From contig JASLOA010000041.1 of the NCBI GenBank assembly GCA_030745755.1, forward strand, positions 70,515 to 134,514: a stretch of 64,000 nt of DNA, in the 5' to 3' direction. The notes beneath the pieces were generated by a model. It had not been told where the DNA came from and searched no databases. It was given only the letters and a program-made list of their open reading frames with translations. Source of the DNA: Kiritimatiellia bacterium (GTDB lineage Bacteria; Verrucomicrobiota; Kiritimatiellia; UBA8416; JABMPJ01). Made by a program: the position numbers and the translations under genes. This document shows, piece by piece, positions 25,217 through 35,643 of this stretch (positions are counted from its first letter, which is position 1; the number at the start of each line of letters is the position of its first letter).

Positions 25217-27292
25217 ATGGAAACAACGGAAGCAACAAAAGAACAGGTGGACTTTGAGGCCGTGGATTTCAGCGCGGGTGACCGCGAGAGCATGGCACAG
25301 CTTTACGAGCAGACTCTCAAGGATTTCAAAGAGGGGTCGATCGTAACGGGCAAGGTTCTGGAGATCCGGAACAACGAAGTCCTGATTGACATCGGCTACA
25401 AGTCTGAAGGTGTCGTCTCGGCCCACGAATTCAGGAACCTTGAAGAGGTGCTGATTGGCGACGAGCTGAACGTACTGCTGGCAGAGATCGAAGATGACAA
25501 CGGCATGGTTGTCCTCAGCAAGCAGCAGGCCGATGAGAAGATTCAGTGGGAGCGTGTGCTGTCCTCGTTCGGCGAGGGTAGTGTGATCGAAGGCGAGGTC
25601 AAAACGCGCGTACGCGGTGGTCTGATTGTCGACGTGGATGGTATCGAGGCGTTCCTTCCCGGTTCGCAGATCGATGTGATCCCTGTACACAACACGGACA
25701 GCCTGCTCAACCAGCGGTTCGAGTTCAAGATCCTCAAGATCAGCGAAGAGCGTCGCAACATCATTCTGTCGCGCCGCGAACTGATCGAAGAGCGCCTGCG
25801 CTCCAAGCGCAAGGAACTGATGGAATCGATCGAAGTAGGCCAGCGTATTGTCGGCAAGGCCAAGAATATTACCGATTTTGGGGTCTTTGTAGACCTCAAT
25901 GGCATGGACGGACTCCTCCATATCACGGATATGAGCTGGGGTCGCATCCGTCACCCGTCCGAGATGGTGAACGTGGGCGAGGAGATCGAGGTCGTGATCC
26001 TCGACATCGACCGCGATCGCGAGCGGATCTCGCTGGGACTGAAGCAGTCGCAGCCGAATCCGTGGGAAGACATCGAGGCGCGCTACCCGGTGGGCAGCCG
26101 TCTGCGCGGCAAGGTCGTCAACCTGGTGCCGTACGGTGCTTTCGTAGAGATCGAGCAGGGCGTCGAGGGCCTTGTGCACGTTTCGGAGATGTCGTGGACC
26201 AAGCGCGTGGCGCGGGCATCGGACGTGGTGCAGGTCGGCGACGAAGTCGATATCGTTGTATTGGGCGTGAATATCGAGGAGCAGAAGATTGCGCTCGGCA
26301 TGCGTCAGACCGAGGACAACCCCTGGGATACGGTTCAGTCCCGCTACCCGGTGGGGTCACGTGTACACGGCAAGATTCGCAACTTCACCTCCTACGGCGC
26401 CTTCGTGGAACTCGAGGATGGTATCGATGGCATGATTCACGTGTCCGATATGTCCTGGACCCGCAAGATCAATCATCCTTCCGAGTTGCTCTCGAAGGAC
26501 GAGGAAGTTGACGCCGTGGTGCTGGAAGTGGATCCGGGCAACAACCGAATCAGCCTGGGTCTCAAGCAGGCCGCTGAAGATCCCTGGACCAGCGTGGTCA
26601 GCAAGTTCAAGGTTGGCGACAAGGTCAGCGGCAAGGTCACCAAGGTGGCCTCGTTCGGTGCCTTTGTTGATATCGGCGAGGGTGTGGACGGACTGGTCCA
26701 TATCTCCCAGCTCAGCGACAGCCATGTGGAACGCGTCAAGGACGTGATCGATGTAGGCGACGATGTTGAGGCGCGTATCGTACGGATCGATCGTGGCGAA
26801 CGCCGCGTGGGTCTGAGCATCAAGGCCGGCGAGATTCCGGACGACGAGTTCGAGGCCAACAAGGACGAGGTCCTTGACGGGCTGCGTCCGGGTGAGCACA
26901 TGGTTGACCTGGCAGGCGCCTTTGACGAGGCACTGGGCGTGACCCCCGCGGCCGAGGAATGGACGCCCGGTGGGGCCGACCCTTCATCTGACGACTCCGC
27001 CGCAGCAGGGGACGCTCCTGCCGAAGAGACTTCGGCTGAAGCACCGGCTGAAGCACCGGCAGAGGCTGCCGCTGAAGAGACTGCTGAAGCCCCTGCTGAA
27101 GCAGCAGCAGAAGCAGCAGCAGAGGAGGCTCCCGTAGAGGAGCCGCCCGCAGAAGCTGAAGAAGCTGTGACTGAAGCGGAAGAGACCGCTGAGGTCGCCG
27201 AAGAGGCTGCCGAAGAGGCCCCGGCTTCGTCCGAGGACTCCGCGGAGGCAAGCGAAGAGCCCGCCGAGGAGGCGGACAAGCCCAAGGCATAG
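25217..27292 (+). CDS. rpsA: 30S ribosomal protein S1 with long acidic tail
   Basis: S1 brings mRNA to the 30S subunit. Six S1/OB domains are visible across residues about 38-565; the third to sixth are closely repeated (TDFGVFVDLNGMDGLLH, YGAFVEIEQGVEGLVH, YGAFVELEDGIDGMIH, FGAFVDIGEGVDGLVH). The first two are divergent, as is usual for ribosome-binding domains. After the domains comes an unusual ~120-residue tail made almost only of Ala, Glu, Pro, Ser and Asp, bringing the length to 691 against about 550-590 for typical S1. A strong terminator follows at 27307. Confidence 0.95.
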   Translation: METTEATKEQVDFEAVDFSAGDRESMAQLYEQTLKDFKEGSIVTGKVLEIRNNEVLIDIGYKSEGVVSAHEFRNLEEVLIGDELNVLLAEIEDDNGMVVLSKQQADEKIQWERVLSSFGEGSVIEGEVKTRVRGGLIVDVDGIEAFLPGSQIDVIPVHNTDSLLNQRFEFKILKISEERRNIILSRRELIEERLRSKRKELMESIEVGQRIVGKAKNITDFGVFVDLNGMDGLLHITDMSWGRIRHPSEMVNVGEEIEVVILDIDRDRERISLGLKQSQPNPWEDIEARYPVGSRLRGKVVNLVPYGAFVEIEQGVEGLVHVSEMSWTKRVARASDVVQVGDEVDIVVLGVNIEEQKIALGMRQTEDNPWDTVQSRYPVGSRVHGKIRNFTSYGAFVELEDGIDGMIHVSDMSWTRKINHPSELLSKDEEVDAVVLEVDPGNNRISLGLKQAAEDPWTSVVSKFKVGDKVSGKVTKVASFGAFVDIGEGVDGLVHISQLSDSHVERVKDVIDVGDDVEARIVRIDRGERRVGLSIKAGEIPDDEFEANKDEVLDGLRPGEHMVDLAGAFDEALGVTPAAEEWTPGGADPSSDDSAAAGDAPAEETSAEAPAEAPAEAAAEETAEAPAEAAAEAAAEEAPVEEPPAEAEEAVTEAEETAEVAEEAAEEAPASSEDSAEASEEPAEEADKPKA

Positions 27293-27306
27293 AAACAGGC
27301 CCTTAG

Positions 27307-27346
27307 AGCGGGCGCTCCGGTCGTCCGGAGCGTCCGCTATTTTTTT
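27307..27346 (+). terminator. Rho-independent terminator after rpsA
   Basis: A 14-bp stem (AGCGGGCGCTCCGG with CCGGAGCGTCCGCT, one G-T wobble) and a TCGT loop is followed by A and seven Ts. It sits 14 bases after the S1 stop codon and just before tyrS, so tyrS needs its own promoter or read-through. Confidence 0.93.
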
Positions 27347-27359
27347 GGGGAGGTGCGCC

Positions 27360-28637
27360 ATGAAGAACGTGCTGGATATTCTGAAGGAACGCGGTCTGTT
27401 TGAGGACTGCACGAACCCGGAGGTTGGCGAGGTGCTTTCGAAGCCGGGCGTGGTTTATGCCGGGTTCGACCCGACGTCCGACAGCCTGCAGGCCGGTAAC
27501 CTGGTCACGATCCTGGTCTTGTCCCACTTCCAGCGTTGCGGGCACCGTGTTGTGGCCTTGGTGGGCGGCGCCACCGGGATGATAGGCGATCCTTCCGGCA
27601 AAACGAGCGAGCGAACGCTCCTGACCCCGGAACAGGTAGAGAAGAACCTTGAAGGCATCAGGGAGAACCTGTCGCGTTTCCTCGATTTCGCGCATCCCAC
27701 AGCGCCGGCGCAGATTCTGAACAACCACGATTGGCTCGGGGGCTTCACCTTTCTCGATTTCCTGCGCGACGTGGGGAAACACTTCCGTATGGGTACCATG
27801 CTGGGGCGGGAGAGCGTGCGGGCGCGTCTGGCCAGCGAGTCGGGGATGAGTTTTACGGAGTTCAGCTACGCCCTGCTGCAGGGGTACGATTTCCTGCACC
27901 TGTTCGACAGTGAAGGCTGTCGTTTCCAGGTAGGCGGGTCCGACCAGTGGGGAAACATCACGGCCGGCACGGAGCTGGTGCGCAAACTGCGAAGCGAGGA
28001 AGTCTACGGCATAACGACGCCATTGGTATGCGACAGTGCGGGGCAGAAGTTCGGAAAGAGCGAAGGCAACGCGGTTTATCTCGATCCACGCAAGACATCG
28101 CCCTACGACTTCTACCAGTTCTTCTTTCGGACGACCGATGCCGACGTTGTGCGTTTCCTGAAGATCTTCACGTTCCTCACAATCGACGCGATTGCCGAAT
28201 TGGAACAGACCGTCAGGGAGGCGCCCGAGAAGCGCGAGGCGCAGCGACGGCTGGCCGAAGACGTGACCCGCACGGTACACGGCGAAGCCGGGCTTCAGGT
28301 AGCCCTGCGCGCGAGCGAGGTCCTCTTCGGGGGATCGATCGAAGGCCTCAGCGCAGCCGATCTCGCAGCGATCTTCGCCGATGTGCCGTCAGTCGAATTG
28401 ACGCGAGGCGACGTGGTAGGTTCCCCGGCAATCGACGTGGCTGCAGCCGCTGGTCTCTGCCAGAGCAAAGGAGCTGCCAGACGCCTGGTGCAGAGCGGCG
28501 GACTCTATCTCAACAATGTTCGCGTCGCCGGTATAGAGACGACGGTCCAACCGGATGACCTCGTGGACGGTGAAGTCGCCGTGCTGCGCTCGGGCAAGAA
28601 GAACTTCCACCTGGTCAAGGTGTTGGGCGACGCATAG
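27360..28637 (+). CDS. tyrS: Tyrosyl-tRNA synthetase
   Basis: The enzyme charges tRNA-Tyr. The 425-residue protein has the class I synthetase signature region [16 protein letters not shown] (HIGH-like), the tyrosine pocket GGSDQWGNI, the KMSKS-like motif [13 protein letters not shown] and a C-terminal S4 RNA-binding domain ([18 protein letters not shown]). The ATG at 27360 has GGGGAGG about eight bases upstream; the frame opens earlier at TTG 27345, inside the terminator, and is rejected. Length and motifs match the bacterial TyrS type with KFGKS. Confidence 0.96.
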   Translation: MKNVLDILKERGLFEDCTNPEVGEVLSKPGVVYAGFDPTSDSLQAGNLVTILVLSHFQRCGHRVVALVGGATGMIGDPSGKTSERTLLTPEQVEKNLEGIRENLSRFLDFAHPTAPAQILNNHDWLGGFTFLDFLRDVGKHFRMGTMLGRESVRARLASESGMSFTEFSYALLQGYDFLHLFDSEGCRFQVGGSDQWGNITAGTELVRKLRSEEVYGITTPLVCDSAGQKFGKSEGNAVYLDPRKTSPYDFYQFFFRTTDADVVRFLKIFTFLTIDAIAELEQTVREAPEKREAQRRLAEDVTRTVHGEAGLQVALRASEVLFGGSIEGLSAADLAAIFADVPSVELTRGDVVGSPAIDVAAAAGLCQSKGAARRLVQSGGLYLNNVRVAGIETTVQPDDLVDGEVAVLRSGKKNFHLVKVLGDA

Positions 28638-28716
28638 ACACAAGAAGGGCAACCTTCTGTAAACTTGGTGCCTTCGTGTCTTAGTGGTTGCATTTGACTG
28701 CTGATGATGGGCGGCT

Positions 28717-31566
28717 ATGAAAAAGGGCGACATTCTTATTGCGGGTGCTCGCGAGCACAATCTCAAGGGTATCACGGTTCGGATCCCGCGCGATAAGCTG
28801 ACGGTTATCACCGGGTTGAGCGGCTCGGGCAAGTCCTCGCTGGCGTTTGATACACTCTATGCCGAGGGGCAACGCCGCTACGTGGAGAGTCTGTCGGCCT
28901 ATGCGCGCCAGTTCCTGAAGCAGATGCAGAAACCCGAGGTCGACACGATCGAGGGGCTGTCACCGGCGATATCCATTGAGCAGCGCACCGCGGGCTCGAA
29001 TCCGCGATCCATTGTTGCCACCACCACAGAGATTCACGACTACCTGCGCCTGCTTTATGCCGGCATTGGCATTGCCCACTGCCCCAAGTGCGGCGAGCGC
29101 GTGGCACGACAGAGTGCTGAGCAGATCGTGGATGCCTTGATGGCGTATCCTGACCGGACCCGGATTTCGCTTCTCGCACCGCTGGTTCGCGACCGCAAGG
29201 GCCGGCATGAAGGCGTCTTTGAAGTGGTGGCGAAGCAGGGATTCGTACGGGTACGGGTGGATGGCGAGATCTACGAAGTGGACGAGGTGCCCCGCCTGGA
29301 TGCCAAGCGCAAGCACGCGATCGATGTGGTGATCGATCGCCTTATTATTACGAGCCGCATTCGGACGCGTCTCACGGACTCCGTTGAAACGGCCCTGGGC
29401 CACGGTCATGGTATCATCAAGGTTCTGCACAGTCCGGATGGCGAGGCGTGGAGCGAGACCCTGTTCTCCGAGAAGCATGCCTGTGCCGATTGCGGGATCA
29501 GCTTTGATGAGCTGACGGCGCGCAGCTTCTCGTTCAACAGTCCGTACGGGGCCTGCCCCACATGCTCCGGACTGGGTACGCAGCAGGTCTTCGATGAAGA
29601 TCTTATTGTGCCGGACAAATCGCTGTCGATCGAGGCGGGCGCCATCAAAGGCTGGCGCCGCGGCGGACGCCGACTGATTCTGCACTATAAGCGCCTGCTG
29701 CGCGGTGTGGCGAAGCACTACAAGATCGATCTGGATAAGCCCTACGAGAAGCTGTCTGCCGCGCAGCGGGAGGTCCTGATGATGGGGTCGGGCGAGGAGG
29801 AGATCGAGCTCGGCTATTGGCGGGGTGGGGCCTACCGCAAGCACAAGAAGCCGTTTGAAGGCGTTATTCCGAACCTGGCGCGTCGCTTTGAGACCACCGA
29901 TAGCGATACGGCGCGGCAGACCTTGCGGCAGTACATGACCCGGCAGGGGTGTCCCTCCTGCAAGGGCGCGCGGCTGAAGCCCGAAATCCGCGCCTGTACG
30001 GTGGCCAGGCAGTCGATTGTGGATGTGTGCGAGATGTCGCTGGGCGATTGCCTCGCGTTCTTCAAGGGATTGAAGCTGAAGAAGCAGGAGAAGGTGATTG
30101 CCGGCGAGGTGCTCAAAGAGATCGTGGCACGACTGAGCTTCATGGTGAAAGTAGGCCTCGACTACCTCACGCTTGACCGGGAGAGCGGCACGCTCTCGGG
30201 GGGCGAGATGCAGCGCATTCGGCTCGCCACGCAGATTGGATCCGGACTGGTGGGGGTGCTGTATGTGTTGGACGAGCCGACGATCGGCCTGCACCAGCGT
30301 GACAACGAGCGGCTGATTCAGATGCTGCAGTCACTGCGCGATGCCGGCAACACGGTGGTGGTGGTGGAGCATGACGAGGCCACGATCCGGGCTGCGGACT
30401 ATGTGATCGACCTGGGGCCGGGGGCGGGGCGCCACGGCGGCGAGGTGATCTATGCGGGCAAAGCGGACAGGCTGCTTGAGTGTGAGGCTTCGCTGACGGC
30501 GCGCTACATGAATGGTGAGGCCTCAATTCACGTGCCTTCCAAGCGACGCCGCGCGACACGCACAGCCCTGGGGATCGTAGGCGCCTCGCAGAACAACCTG
30601 AAGAACATCAGTGTACGAATTCCGCTGGGGCTTTTCGTTTGTATCACCGGCGTATCAGGCAGCGGCAAGAGCACCCTCGTGGACGATATTCTGCGCCGCG
30701 CCCTCTTTCGCCATTTCTATGCATCGCGTGAACGCCCCGGCAAGCACAAGCGGGTCACCGGACTGGATAAGCTGGACAAGGTGATCGTGATTGACCAGTC
30801 GCCGATTGGGCGCACACCGCGCAGCAACCCGGCAACCTACACGGGCGCCTTCTCGGCTATTCGAAACCTGTTTGCCGCTACGTCTACAGCCAAGGTGCGC
30901 GGCTATGGTCCGGGCCGCTTCAGTTTCAATGTCAAGGGCGGGCGCTGTGAGACCTGTAAAGGGGATGGTATTCTGAGGCTCGAGATGCATTTCCTTCCCG
31001 ATGTGTATGTGACGTGCGAGCAGTGTCGCGGGGGGCGCTACAATATGGAGACGCTCGAGGTGCTCTACAAGGGGCTGAACATCTCGCAAGTGCTCGAACT
31101 CACGGTGGATGATGCCCTGGAATTCTTCTCGGCCGTGCCCGGCATCGCGCGCAAACTGAGAACACTCTCCGAGGTCGGCCTGGGGTACCTGCACCTGGGG
31201 CAGCCGGCCACAACGCTATCGGGCGGCGAGGCCCAGCGGATCAAGCTCTCCTCAGAACTCAGCAAGAAGTCGACCGGCCAGACAATGTACCTGCTGGACG
31301 AACCGACGACCGGGCTACATTTTGCGGATACACACAAGCTTCTGCAGGTGCTGCAGCGACTGCGCGATGCGGGGAACACGGTGGTGGTGATTGAACATAA
31401 CCTCGACGTGATCAAGACGGCAGACTATATCATTGATCTTGGACCCGAAGGTGGCGCGGCAGGAGGCGAGGTGGTGGCCAAGGGGACACCCGAGGATATC
31501 GCGGCCTGCGAGGCGTCACATACGGGACGGTTCTTGAGAGAGGTGCTGGGGAAAAGTGATCAGTGA
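28717..31566 (+). CDS. uvrA: Excinuclease ABC subunit A
   Basis: UvrA is the damage-scanning ATPase of nucleotide excision repair. The 949-residue protein has two ABC modules: Walker [14 protein letters not shown] near residue 32 and [13 protein letters not shown] near 645, signature motifs [12 protein letters not shown] and [12 protein letters not shown], and zinc modules with [16 protein letters not shown] and [18 protein letters not shown]. The UvrB-interacting and insertion domains are present by length. Its stop codon lies in a short TGATCA-containing repeat. Confidence 0.97.
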   Translation: MKKGDILIAGAREHNLKGITVRIPRDKLTVITGLSGSGKSSLAFDTLYAEGQRRYVESLSAYARQFLKQMQKPEVDTIEGLSPAISIEQRTAGSNPRSIVATTTEIHDYLRLLYAGIGIAHCPKCGERVARQSAEQIVDALMAYPDRTRISLLAPLVRDRKGRHEGVFEVVAKQGFVRVRVDGEIYEVDEVPRLDAKRKHAIDVVIDRLIITSRIRTRLTDSVETALGHGHGIIKVLHSPDGEAWSETLFSEKHACADCGISFDELTARSFSFNSPYGACPTCSGLGTQQVFDEDLIVPDKSLSIEAGAIKGWRRGGRRLILHYKRLLRGVAKHYKIDLDKPYEKLSAAQREVLMMGSGEEEIELGYWRGGAYRKHKKPFEGVIPNLARRFETTDSDTARQTLRQYMTRQGCPSCKGARLKPEIRACTVARQSIVDVCEMSLGDCLAFFKGLKLKKQEKVIAGEVLKEIVARLSFMVKVGLDYLTLDRESGTLSGGEMQRIRLATQIGSGLVGVLYVLDEPTIGLHQRDNERLIQMLQSLRDAGNTVVVVEHDEATIRAADYVIDLGPGAGRHGGEVIYAGKADRLLECEASLTARYMNGEASIHVPSKRRRATRTALGIVGASQNNLKNISVRIPLGLFVCITGVSGSGKSTLVDDILRRALFRHFYASRERPGKHKRVTGLDKLDKVIVIDQSPIGRTPRSNPATYTGAFSAIRNLFAATSTAKVRGYGPGRFSFNVKGGRCETCKGDGILRLEMHFLPDVYVTCEQCRGGRYNMETLEVLYKGLNISQVLELTVDDALEFFSAVPGIARKLRTLSEVGLGYLHLGQPATTLSGGEAQRIKLSSELSKKSTGQTMYLLDEPTTGLHFADTHKLLQVLQRLRDAGNTVVVIEHNLDVIKTADYIIDLGPEGGAAGGEVVAKGTPEDIAACEASHTGRFLREVLGKSDQ

Positions 31567-31585
31567 TCAGTACTCAGTGATCAGT
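31555..31585 (+). repeat. AGTGATCAGT short tandem repeat
   Basis: AGTGATCAGT occurs in overlapping copies across the uvrA stop codon (31564-31566) and the 24-base gap to the TPR gene. It is a simple repeat of palindromic TGATCA units; no function is apparent. Confidence 0.6.
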
Positions 31586-31590
31586 GGATT

Positions 31591-34149
31591 ATGGATAAAG
31601 ACTTTATTTTTCGATGGGTGCTGATGTCCACGCTGGGCGCCGTGTTGGTCTGCTGCGCACTGCCTGCTGATGCCAAAGTCAGCGCTGACGAGCGGGCGGG
31701 ACTGCTGGCAGCGGGGCGTGCGGCACTTGAGGACGAGTTGCCCCAGGTGGCGGAGAAACAGCTGCGTCGCTATATCGATCTAGCCAGGAAAGACAAAGAT
31801 ATCTCTGCAGAGAGTGAGGCGGCCGGCATCCTGTTGGCGCGAGCGTTGCATGCGCAGGAGAAGCACGATGCTATCCTGGAGTTTCTGAAGCCGCGTGACC
31901 GCTGGGTCAAGAAGTGGAAACAGCAGGATGCTGTAAGCTTCTGGCGCGGCATGGCGCTGCATGGCGCGGGGCGCGCAGACGAGGCATTGGCCGAGATTGC
32001 TCAATGGGTTTCGACGCCGCCAGATAGTCGCGATGAAGGACGAATCGACCGGCTGAGGGGATGGTGTCTGCTCAAGCAGAAGCGGGTGGATGAGGCCGTT
32101 GAGGCGTTTGCGCTTTTTGACAAGGCGTTTCCTGACTCCCCGGAGCGTGGAGAGAACCTGCTGGATTGGGGCAAGGCACTCGTTGGCGCCGCGCGATACA
32201 GTGAGGCACGTGCGGTACTGGAGCGACTGGATCCGAAACGGCATGAGCCACGCCTGGTACGTGACGGCCGGTTCTGGTTGGGAGGCGCGCTGAAGGGCGA
32301 GGGCGCGGCGGATAAGGCTGTGGAAGTGTTCATGTCGGTTGCGGGAGATGAAGCGGCTCCTGCCGGGCTGCGGGCGGGGGCCTACCGTGCTGTGGCAGAG
32401 GTGGAGGAGCATCGCAGTCGGCTGTCCGAGGCCGTGGTGGCACTGCGTACGGGAATGGAACTGGCGGGCGATACGCCGTCTGCTCTCGGAGCGCGCTACA
32501 ACCTGGGGCGCCTTCTTCTGCTGCAGGGGCGTCACGAGGAAGCCGTGCCTCTGTTGAAGGCCGCGATTGCAGCAGATCCCAGCAGCGAGACATCGCGCCA
32601 TGCTCAGCTTACGCTTGGGAACGCCCTCTTGCAGGGGGGGCAGCATGCGGAGGCGGCGGAGGAGTTCCAGTACTACCTCGAAACCTACACGGACAGGCCC
32701 GGCCAGGCCGATGCAGCCTTTGGTCGCGGATCGGCTCTTTTTGCACAGGGGCGCCTGGCCGAGTCGGCCATGGCATTTGAAAAGGCATTTGGTCTCTACA
32801 GCAACGATGTGAAGCGTGCGCAGAGCCTGTTCAGGGAAGGGGATGCCTACCTTGGCAATAGCCAGCACGGCCTGGCAGCGGAGGCCTACGCCAAGGTAGT
32901 CGATCTGTTTCCCGCCTCCAATCTTGCGCCGGGGGCCCTGTACCAACGCGGCGAAAGCCTGGCCCGGACCGGCAATGAAGCGGAGGCCGAGGCGGTGTTC
33001 CGGTCGCTCACAGAGACCTATCCCGACCACGCGGTCGCCGAGGAGGCCATGCATCGACTGGCAGGGCTGAAGGAAGATGCGGAAACATGGCAAGAGGCCA
33101 TAGATATCTACGACGCGGCCATGGCGACTTACTCGAACGGCCTGTTCTACGCGGAAGCGCTGTATGGTCGCGGCTCGGCGAACTTTCGGCTGTTCCGGTT
33201 CGCGCTTGCCCTGGCTGACTTCGAGCGGATAGGTCGCCAGTTCTCTGATAGTGCCGTAGCCGAGCGCGCCGCTTTCAAGCAGGCGATGTGTCTCCACTGG
33301 ATGGGGCGCGACGAGGAAGCCATTGCCGTGTGTCACGCATTTGCAGAAGCCCGTCCCGATTCGGAGCTTCTGCCGGATGTGCTCTACTGGTTGGGCAAGT
33401 CGAACTTCAATCGCGGTGCCTACGGGGCTGCCGAGAAGCATTTTGCCACCTTCCAGTCCAAGTTCAGCGATCACCCGCTGGCGGATGACAGCCTGTTGTG
33501 GGCTGGACGGGCTGCGGCGCGGCAGAACGAGTATGTGCGCGCCATCGAAATACTGGCCAGGATGTTTAAGCTGTACCCGGACAGCGATAAGATGGCCGAA
33601 GGCCGATTCGCGCAGGCCAATGCATTTGTCGAGTTGGCGAACTACTCGGCCGCCATCCTGATCTATGACGAGATCATCAACAAGTACTCGGCAAGCGGTC
33701 TGCTGGGGGCTGCGTGGGGGCGCAAGGGCGATTGTCAGTTCACGCTGGGCGCCGCGGATCCCAAGCGGTACCAGGAAAGCATCGAATCCTATCGGGTTGT
33801 GGCCAACAGTCCGGATGCCTCGCCTGACGAAGTGCTGCAGGCCTCCTACAAGATTGGTCGTTGCCTTGAGAAAATGGACCGCATTGACGAGGCGCTTGAG
33901 CAGTATTATGCCAAGGTGATTGTCCAGTATCTACGCGAAAGCGAGAAGGGCGTCTGGCACAATGAGGCGGCCAAGGTCTGGTTCACGCGGGCGGCTTTCA
34001 GCACGGCGGATATTCTGGAGTCACGCGAGGACTGGCGGGGAACGGTGCGCATACTTGAGCGCGTGGCCAAGGCTGATGTGCCGGCGGCCGAGGAGGCCAA
34101 GGAGCGTATCGGCAAGATCCGATCGGATCGTTGGTGGCTGTTTTATTAG
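31591..34149 (+). CDS. Large periplasmic TPR-repeat protein of the ExbB/ExbD locus
   Basis: The 852-residue protein starts with a signal peptide (hydrophobic residues about 10-25, cleavage likely after PADA) and then consists almost entirely of TPR-like helical pairs, with recurrent A-x-x-x-L/Y-G-x-A and P-D-S/D-H motifs at intervals of about 35 residues. The repeats near 480-700 resemble the YbgF/CpoB and BamD type. It precedes exbB, exbD and a TonB-like gene by about 200 bases, so it may be a periplasmic scaffold or energised partner of that motor. That role is inferred from position only. Confidence 0.8.
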   Translation: MDKDFIFRWVLMSTLGAVLVCCALPADAKVSADERAGLLAAGRAALEDELPQVAEKQLRRYIDLARKDKDISAESEAAGILLARALHAQEKHDAILEFLKPRDRWVKKWKQQDAVSFWRGMALHGAGRADEALAEIAQWVSTPPDSRDEGRIDRLRGWCLLKQKRVDEAVEAFALFDKAFPDSPERGENLLDWGKALVGAARYSEARAVLERLDPKRHEPRLVRDGRFWLGGALKGEGAADKAVEVFMSVAGDEAAPAGLRAGAYRAVAEVEEHRSRLSEAVVALRTGMELAGDTPSALGARYNLGRLLLLQGRHEEAVPLLKAAIAADPSSETSRHAQLTLGNALLQGGQHAEAAEEFQYYLETYTDRPGQADAAFGRGSALFAQGRLAESAMAFEKAFGLYSNDVKRAQSLFREGDAYLGNSQHGLAAEAYAKVVDLFPASNLAPGALYQRGESLARTGNEAEAEAVFRSLTETYPDHAVAEEAMHRLAGLKEDAETWQEAIDIYDAAMATYSNGLFYAEALYGRGSANFRLFRFALALADFERIGRQFSDSAVAERAAFKQAMCLHWMGRDEEAIAVCHAFAEARPDSELLPDVLYWLGKSNFNRGAYGAAEKHFATFQSKFSDHPLADDSLLWAGRAAARQNEYVRAIEILARMFKLYPDSDKMAEGRFAQANAFVELANYSAAILIYDEIINKYSASGLLGAAWGRKGDCQFTLGAADPKRYQESIESYRVVANSPDASPDEVLQASYKIGRCLEKMDRIDEALEQYYAKVIVQYLRESEKGVWHNEAAKVWFTRAAFSTADILESREDWRGTVRILERVAKADVPAAEEAKERIGKIRSDRWWLFY

Positions 34150-34182
34150 TGTAGTGACTGAGGCGTTCGCATGAAGATCGCC

Positions 34183-34269
34183 TGTCATTTCGAGCGGAGC
34201 GAAGCGAAGTCGAGAAATCTCCAACGTGTTGAACGCCACGGAGATCCCTCGGCTTCGCTCGGGATGACA
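34183..34269. repeat. Palindromic repeat, TGTCAT...ATGACA family
   Basis: Arms TGTCATTTCGAGCGGAGC and GCTTCGCTCGGGATGACA face each other around a 17-base loop; the arms are about 40 and 30 bases long. Related palindromes lie at 35506-35579, 45391-45464 and inside the elements at 21079 and 24831. It fills much of the 203-base gap between the TPR gene and exbB. Confidence 0.75.
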
Positions 34270-34352
34270 TCGTTGAGATGTTTATGGGTGGACTAGTCAA
34301 TCAGGGGTACCAGGGATCAGAGCACAGAGATCTAGAGGGATAGGGGGAACAG

Positions 34353-34982
34353 ATGGTTGAGTTGTTTTCACAAGGGGGACCGGTGCTGTGGATCATCATG
34401 GTGTGTGGTGTGGTGGCGCTCGTGGTGTTCATTGAGCGGTCCCTGCATTTGCACCGCGCACGGATCCGGTTTGAGGACTTTCTGAAGGGCATCTTCAACA
34501 TTCTGCGCAGGCGCAACATCGAAGAGGCGTTGGCTATCTGTGAGGAAACGCCGGGACCGGTGGCCTATATTGTGCGCATAGCCATACTGCACCGTTCCGC
34601 CGACCGCGAGGCCATGCGCACGGCCATCCAGGATGCGGGCTCGGCTGAAATATCGAGGCTGGAACGTCGGCTGGTCATTGTGGCCACGGTCGCGCAGATT
34701 GCGCCGCTGCTGGGGTTGCTGGGCACGGTTCTCGGGATGGTGAACTGCTTGCTCACGCTCTATGCCTCGGCACCGCTGGTGCAGAGCGCGGATATTCTTG
34801 GCGGCGTGATGCATGCCTTGTTGACAACGGGAGCGGGCCTGATGGTGGCTATCCCATGCTACGTGGCGTTCAACCTGCTCGTACTCAAGATCGATCGACT
34901 GGTTCTGGACATGGAGATGGCGAGTTCGGAGATTGTGTCGTTCCTGCAGGAACAGCGCAGCGGTGATGAGGAGACCCCATGA
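34353..34982 (+). CDS. exbB: ExbB/TolQ-type proton channel (MotA/TolQ/ExbB family)
   Basis: With ExbD it forms an ion-driven motor in the inner membrane that energises a TonB-like protein. The 209-residue protein has three membrane helices: about 9-30, 108-130 (IAPLLGLLGTVLGMVNCL) and 145-170 (GGVMHALLTTGAGLMVAIP). The last two form the family signature with Thr and small residues lining the pore. It overlaps exbD by 4 bases. TolQ is an equally possible name; the linked TonB-like gene favours ExbB. Confidence 0.88.
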   Translation: MVELFSQGGPVLWIIMVCGVVALVVFIERSLHLHRARIRFEDFLKGIFNILRRRNIEEALAICEETPGPVAYIVRIAILHRSADREAMRTAIQDAGSAEISRLERRLVIVATVAQIAPLLGLLGTVLGMVNCLLTLYASAPLVQSADILGGVMHALLTTGAGLMVAIPCYVAFNLLVLKIDRLVLDMEMASSEIVSFLQEQRSGDEETP

Positions 34983-35470
34983 CCGTTGACCGTGACAGGG
35001 CCACATGGAGCATCAAGGGGCTGCGCACACGCTATGCCCCCAAAAGCCGACTGGGGCACGGTATGATCAGCATCGCGCCCTGGTTGGACTTCGTGCTGCT
35101 GCTTCTCCTGTTCGGACTTCTCAATTCCAACCTGGTGCTTCAGCCTGGCGTGGTGGTGTCGTTGCCGGATGCGCCTTTCAGGCAGGGCACGGGGATGGAT
35201 ATGGTTGCGGTAGTGCTGTCGGTGCCGGACACAGAGAGCGGCCGTTCAGAGGTCATTGTGTTTTTCGACGACGAACGCTTCATGCTGGGCAAGGAAGAGC
35301 AGATAAACGCATTTGCGCAAGCGCTTGCGGAGCACCGGAAGGATCATCCCGATGCGCCGCTCGTTCTGCAGGCTGATAAGGGCATCCCGCAGGGATCCAT
35401 CATGGAGATCGTAAACATTGCCTCCGGGGTCGGCGTTAAGAAGGTCAATCTGGCCATCCGTCCGCGCTAG
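34979..35470 (+). CDS. exbD: ExbD/TolR family protein
   Basis: This is the single-helix partner of ExbB. The 163-residue protein has a cytoplasmic N-terminus, the ion-carrying motif MISIAPWLDFVLLLLLFGLL in its membrane helix (the Asp near residue 34 is the essential carboxylate), and a periplasmic domain ending in GIPQGSIMEIVNIASGVGVKKVNLA. The ATG overlaps the exbB stop. Its TAG stop codon is formed at the first bases of a TA-flanked inverted-repeat element. Confidence 0.88.
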   Translation: MTVDRDRATWSIKGLRTRYAPKSRLGHGMISIAPWLDFVLLLLLFGLLNSNLVLQPGVVVSLPDAPFRQGTGMDMVAVVLSVPDTESGRSEVIVFFDDERFMLGKEEQINAFAQALAEHRKDHPDAPLVLQADKGIPQGSIMEIVNIASGVGVKKVNLAIRPR

Positions 35471-35623
35471 TGTCCTGTATCAGAATGAGGTCGGTAGAAC
35501 TGGTTTGTCATCCCGAGCGAAGTCGAGGGATCTCTGCTCCAGGATGGACATGAGATTCCTCGCCGCGCTCGGAATGACAAGGACTTACGTAGTGCGAAGG
35601 CGTATTTGCGAGACAGGATCCTA
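35468..35623. mobile_element. TA-flanked MITE-like element at the exbD stop codon
   Basis: The left end TAGTGTCCTGTATC (35468-35481) and right end GAGACAGGATCCTA (35610-35623) are imperfect terminal inverted repeats with TA at both outer edges, the hallmark of IS630/mariner-type insertions. The interior contains a 74-base palindrome (35506-35579) with arms TGTCATCCCGAGCGAAGTCG and GCGCTCGGAATGACA. No transposase is encoded. The first TAG is the exbD stop codon. A related left end occurs at 45354. Confidence 0.7.
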
Positions 35624-35643
35624 GCAGAACAGGCGATAACAAC

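Noticed and set aside
26473-27285. Ser/Ala-rich 270-codon frame opposite the S1 tail
   Set aside because: It is the complement of the Ala/Glu repeat tail and simply reflects its codon composition.
28960-30294. 444-codon open frame on the minus strand
   Set aside because: Antisense to uvrA with no recognisable features.
31780-33474. 564-codon open frame on the minus strand
   Set aside because: Antisense to the TPR protein; no domain pattern and no ribosome binding site.
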